This document shows, in pieces, positions 27,991-30,280 of a stretch of 30,280 nucleotides of DNA; position 1 is the stretch's first letter; the number at the start of each line of letters is the position of its first letter. Origin of the DNA: Nemertoderma westbladi (taxonomy: Eukaryota > Xenacoelomorpha > Nemertodermatida > Nemertodermatidae); assembly GCA_032718475.1 (NCBI GenBank), contig JAUCBJ010001295.1, positions 1-30,280 on the forward strand, in the 5' to 3' direction. The position numbers and the translations under genes are program-made. The notes below the pieces were generated by a model. The model saw only the letters and a list, made by a program, of their open reading frames with translations, did not search any database and was not told the DNA's origin.

Positions 27991-28601
27991 TAACTATTGA
28001 CTGTTGATCAACTGATTTTCCCAGCCCAGCGGTGGCGTCCACAAGCCTTTCTTTTGTATGGAGTATTTGGAGTATTGGTGAGTTGTAATCGAGGCCAAGC
28101 TTGGGAGGCTCATTCGCCAGGCTCTGACTTCGTCGTCTTCAAATAAACTCATTTGGAATTCTCCCGTTAAGTGCCTCGTGAGGCTGTGTGCAAAAAGGAA
28201 GCATAGTTTGCTATTATTACAGTTGAATGCAGAGTATATTGGTCTACATTTCTGTTTCATTACAATTGTCTCCAGTGGAAGTACATTGAGAAGCACATAC
28301 ACAATATTATTAGAGACACAGTTTCCTATGTGGAGAACCTGTTGCATAGCTTTGCACCAAGTTATCGACATGCGCATCAAAAAATATTTGGCAGATAGCA
28401 ACCATTTTCACCGTGTCACTTCTCATATTGGCCATCAATAGAATATCATCAGCATAACTGATGGCCACAAACGATTGCCCATGTGGATTCCTAGGTGTGA
28501 CTTTTCTAGATCAGCAAACAGATCTGCCAGATATATGTTAAACATTAAAGCTGACAGTACACCACGTTGTCGTACTCCACACTTCAGCTGAAAAGGTTCC
28601 T

Positions 28602-28790
28602 TTAGAATTTTAGTATAAATATTAAGGTTAATTTAAGTACAGCTTGTGATTTCAGATAATAGGAGTGTAGTCTTTGCATAGTCGAGGGGGCTTGGTTTCT
28701 AGAGGACAGCTTTTCAAATAATTTTGTGTAATTTACAGTATCAAAGGCGCTATTGAGGTCTAGCGACAAGAGATGTACTCGCGATCCCAC
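28602..28790 (-). pseudogene. Reverse transcriptase motif A fragment of LINE family B
   Basis: 62-residue open piece containing LLSLDLNSAFDTVNYTKLFE. The Asp after Leu-Ser-Leu is the first catalytic carboxylate of the polymerase palm, and the family pattern is DL.KAFDTV. Motif B follows in another frame after a stop. Confidence 0.7.
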
Positions 28791-29514
28791 TTTGTTGAAT
28801 CTCTATAAGTTAGCAGGCCAGCATATGTTCGGCGCTTCTGTATTAATTATTGCCCTATAGCCCATCTGTAAGTAACTGGTTTGCAGAGCTCGCATTTCGT
28901 CAGCAATTACTTTCTCCCCTACTTTAGCTATGACTGAGATTTCTGAAATGCCGCAGTAGCTGTCATTCCTGGATACATCCATCCCTATCCAGTCCTTTGA
29001 GATGAGGTAAAAGCAAACTTGTGAGTATGTTAGTAAAGTTTTAATTGGCTTTAATTAAATTAGACTAATTGGCTAGTTAGCTTTAATTGTCTTTTATATA
29101 AAAGCTAAGAATACACAAAGGGTTCAGAAATCCCAAGGATAAGATGTTCTACAAGGAGTCCATGATTGTCAGCTGCCTTCCCTCGATTTAGCGACTTAAT
29201 TGGAGTTTATTATGTCACTGCAGGTTATTAATTTTATTTCTTGTCTATCTTGTTTTTTTTTGTATTTGCATGTTTGTCAAATTAGATAGTTTCGGTAGTT
29301 CTGAGACATTGGTATTGTCATCTGAAAAACTGCCTTTGTAGTTTTGGTGGAGTTGATTTGCATAGGTATCTGGGGTCGTTATTCTTCTTTCAGCCTTTAA
29401 TTGAAAAATTTTGGTTGATTAGATCAGCAGTTTGCAGCTAGTTGTTTTGTATTTTCGAAGAAAGCTTTCCTCACAGACAGTGCTTCTTCCCTTAGATATT
29501 TTAGGTATGTAATC

Positions 29515-30057
29515 CTAGATTCTATAGTAGAGGCCGTGGTTGTACAATATTCGGTAAATCTTTGGTATGTACTTTCGAGCAGGATTTGTTATAGTCTCAA
29601 TAAGTTTTGAAGCTGCACAATTCGAAGCATCGGGATTTCTTGAAAAGGATGGAAGATTGATGGTCAAGTTTAATGAGATTTCTCGCTGATAGTTTTCTAG
29701 TCGCCCTTTGGTAAGCCATGTTGAAATTGTAGAGAGGTTACTTGCGTTTACTCCAAATGTGTGCCTTTGCGTTTTTGATTCGTCTGCCTTGATTGTAAAG
29801 TGTGAAAATATTGGGGTATGGTCTGATGGGTTTATATTACTGAAAGTAAAAATCAGGTTTGAGTTGAGGTGTTGAGTTGAGTTGACCAAGATGGTTCGAG
29901 AGGTTAGTATATGATCTATAAGATAAGTTCGGATAATAATACCTTCTTTTGATCTAAAACGATATGACAAATTTGGGCCAGTTGTGAGAGCAGAGTTGTT
30001 GGTTGTCTCTAAATCAATGGCATCAATTATATGATTCTTATTGAGGGGGTAAAACAT
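29515..30057 (-). CDS. Open frame of LINE family B: end of endonuclease and linker
   Basis: 180 residues, uninterrupted. It begins at a Met inside the endonuclease, shortly after a frameshift downstream of GDLN. RFRSKEGIIIRTYLIDHILT and NPSDHTPIFSHF carry the second half of the endonuclease catalytic set (an Asp-His pair in SDH). The following 100 residues are the Ser/Asn/Lys-rich linker that usually precedes the reverse transcriptase. It has no start or stop of its own as a gene. Confidence 0.7.
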   Translation of the reverse strand: MFYPLNKNHIIDAIDLETTNNSALTTGPNLSYRFRSKEGIIIRTYLIDHILTSRTILVNSTQHLNSNLIFTFSNINPSDHTPIFSHFTIKADESKTQRHTFGVNASNLSTISTWLTKGRLENYQREISLNLTINLPSFSRNPDASNCAASKLIETITNPARKYIPKIYRILYNHGLYYRI

Positions 30058-30280
30058 TTCTTACCTTTGGTAAGTGAGGGATTCTTCTGGTAGAAATATC
30101 GCAATTAAGGTCACCTGCTACTATAGATTCATCCCCTGCATCCGTAGAGTCATGTAGAAGAACTGAGAGTGAGGCGCATGTCTTTAGGTATTTAGTCTAA
30201 CGTTCATTACCACATACTGAAGGCATATAGGAGGTCCCAAGCACGTCTTGCAACGACTGTGGGGCGGACATCACATCAAC

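Larger units (their letters stand above)
27995..30280 (-). mobile_element. LINE family B (endonuclease plus YADD reverse transcriptase), truncated by the window end
   Basis: Second, unrelated non-LTR element on the minus strand. From the window end inward: IVAGDLNCDIST (about 30135-30100) is the endonuclease GDxN motif. Then the frame 30057-29515 runs through YLIDHILTSRTIL to NPSDHTPIF (the SDH catalytic motif). After a broken linker, SRGKAADNHGLLVEHLIL (about 29190) and YCGISEISVIAKVGEKVIAD (about 28955) are RT N-terminal motifs. SLDLNSAFDTVNYTKLF (28765-28715) is motif A with the catalytic Asp. GVRQRGVLSALMFNIYLADL (about 28585-28525) is motif B, and YADD (28456-28445) is motif C. The remaining C-terminal part to about 27995 is frameshifted. 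Motifs favour the jockey/CR1/L2 group. Many stops; non-functional. Confidence 0.85.

Noticed and set aside
27808-27993. 61-codon frame as a small gene
   Set aside because: No motif and no conserved context; length is within chance expectation.

Overview
The window looks like repeat-dominated, AT-rich nuclear DNA of an invertebrate metazoan. I see no operons, no bacterial-style gene packing, no rRNA gene and no intact tRNA gene. Almost every recognisable coding stretch is a broken transposable element: LINEs, Ty3/gypsy-type integrase fragments and a P-element/THAP transposase. The phylum cannot be fixed from the sequence. The mix of element families and the recurrent 'taggcctac' words fit a marine or aquatic invertebrate, but that is inference.

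Layout, left to right. 1-402 is a Ty3/gypsy integrase fragment (zinc-binding region plus the start of the catalytic core). 461-1691 is the first of four copies of one LINE family (family A). 1692-4800 is a purine-rich block of different base composition. It holds structured tandem repeats (2104-2500), an ORF with a DEDD 3'-5' exonuclease-like pattern (2987-3535), a polypurine tract followed by TGT (about 3763-3774, LTR-like), a run of strong hairpins (4278-4582) and a 23-base G run. 5120-7200 holds two copies of a 128-bp repeat and a 31-bp perfect inverted repeat built from TTGATCAAA units. 7677-9750 is a decayed P-element-superfamily transposase (THAP domain at the start, P-type C-terminal motifs, middle catalytic part missing). 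Directly behind it, about 9833-12579, lies the longest family A LINE (endonuclease, reverse transcriptase, C-terminal zinc/knuckle-like region, GTA-type tail). 12590-13040 is three units of a ~153-bp repeat, 13461-13592 a GC-rich minisatellite, and 13675-13866 a tRNA-derived SINE with good A and B boxes. 13.9-18.2 kb is mostly featureless AT-rich DNA apart from a LINE tail fragment and a short family A copy (16012-16357).

18.7-19.8 kb (minus) is another Ty3/gypsy integrase end. 18.2 and 21.7 kb carry two copies of a ~220-bp dispersed repeat. 20.9-21.3 kb looks like an LTR or other pol II control region. 22.0-26.1 kb is a cluster of a non-autonomous DNA transposon: one long copy, one short internally deleted copy in opposite orientation, and one partial copy. 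The long copy is interrupted by a fourth family A LINE with a perfect 10-bp target-site duplication. A 66-bp stretch with consensus splice sites at 26213-26278 is the only hint of a host gene. 26830-27240 (minus) is the C-terminal end of another retroelement protein, and 27995-30280 (minus) is a second, unrelated LINE (family B: endonuclease and YADD reverse transcriptase), cut by the window end.

Nothing here forms a working pathway. The value lies in the insertion history (nesting, internal deletion, target duplications) and in the 1.7-4.8 kb block, which does not match a standard element I can name and is the best candidate for something undescribed.
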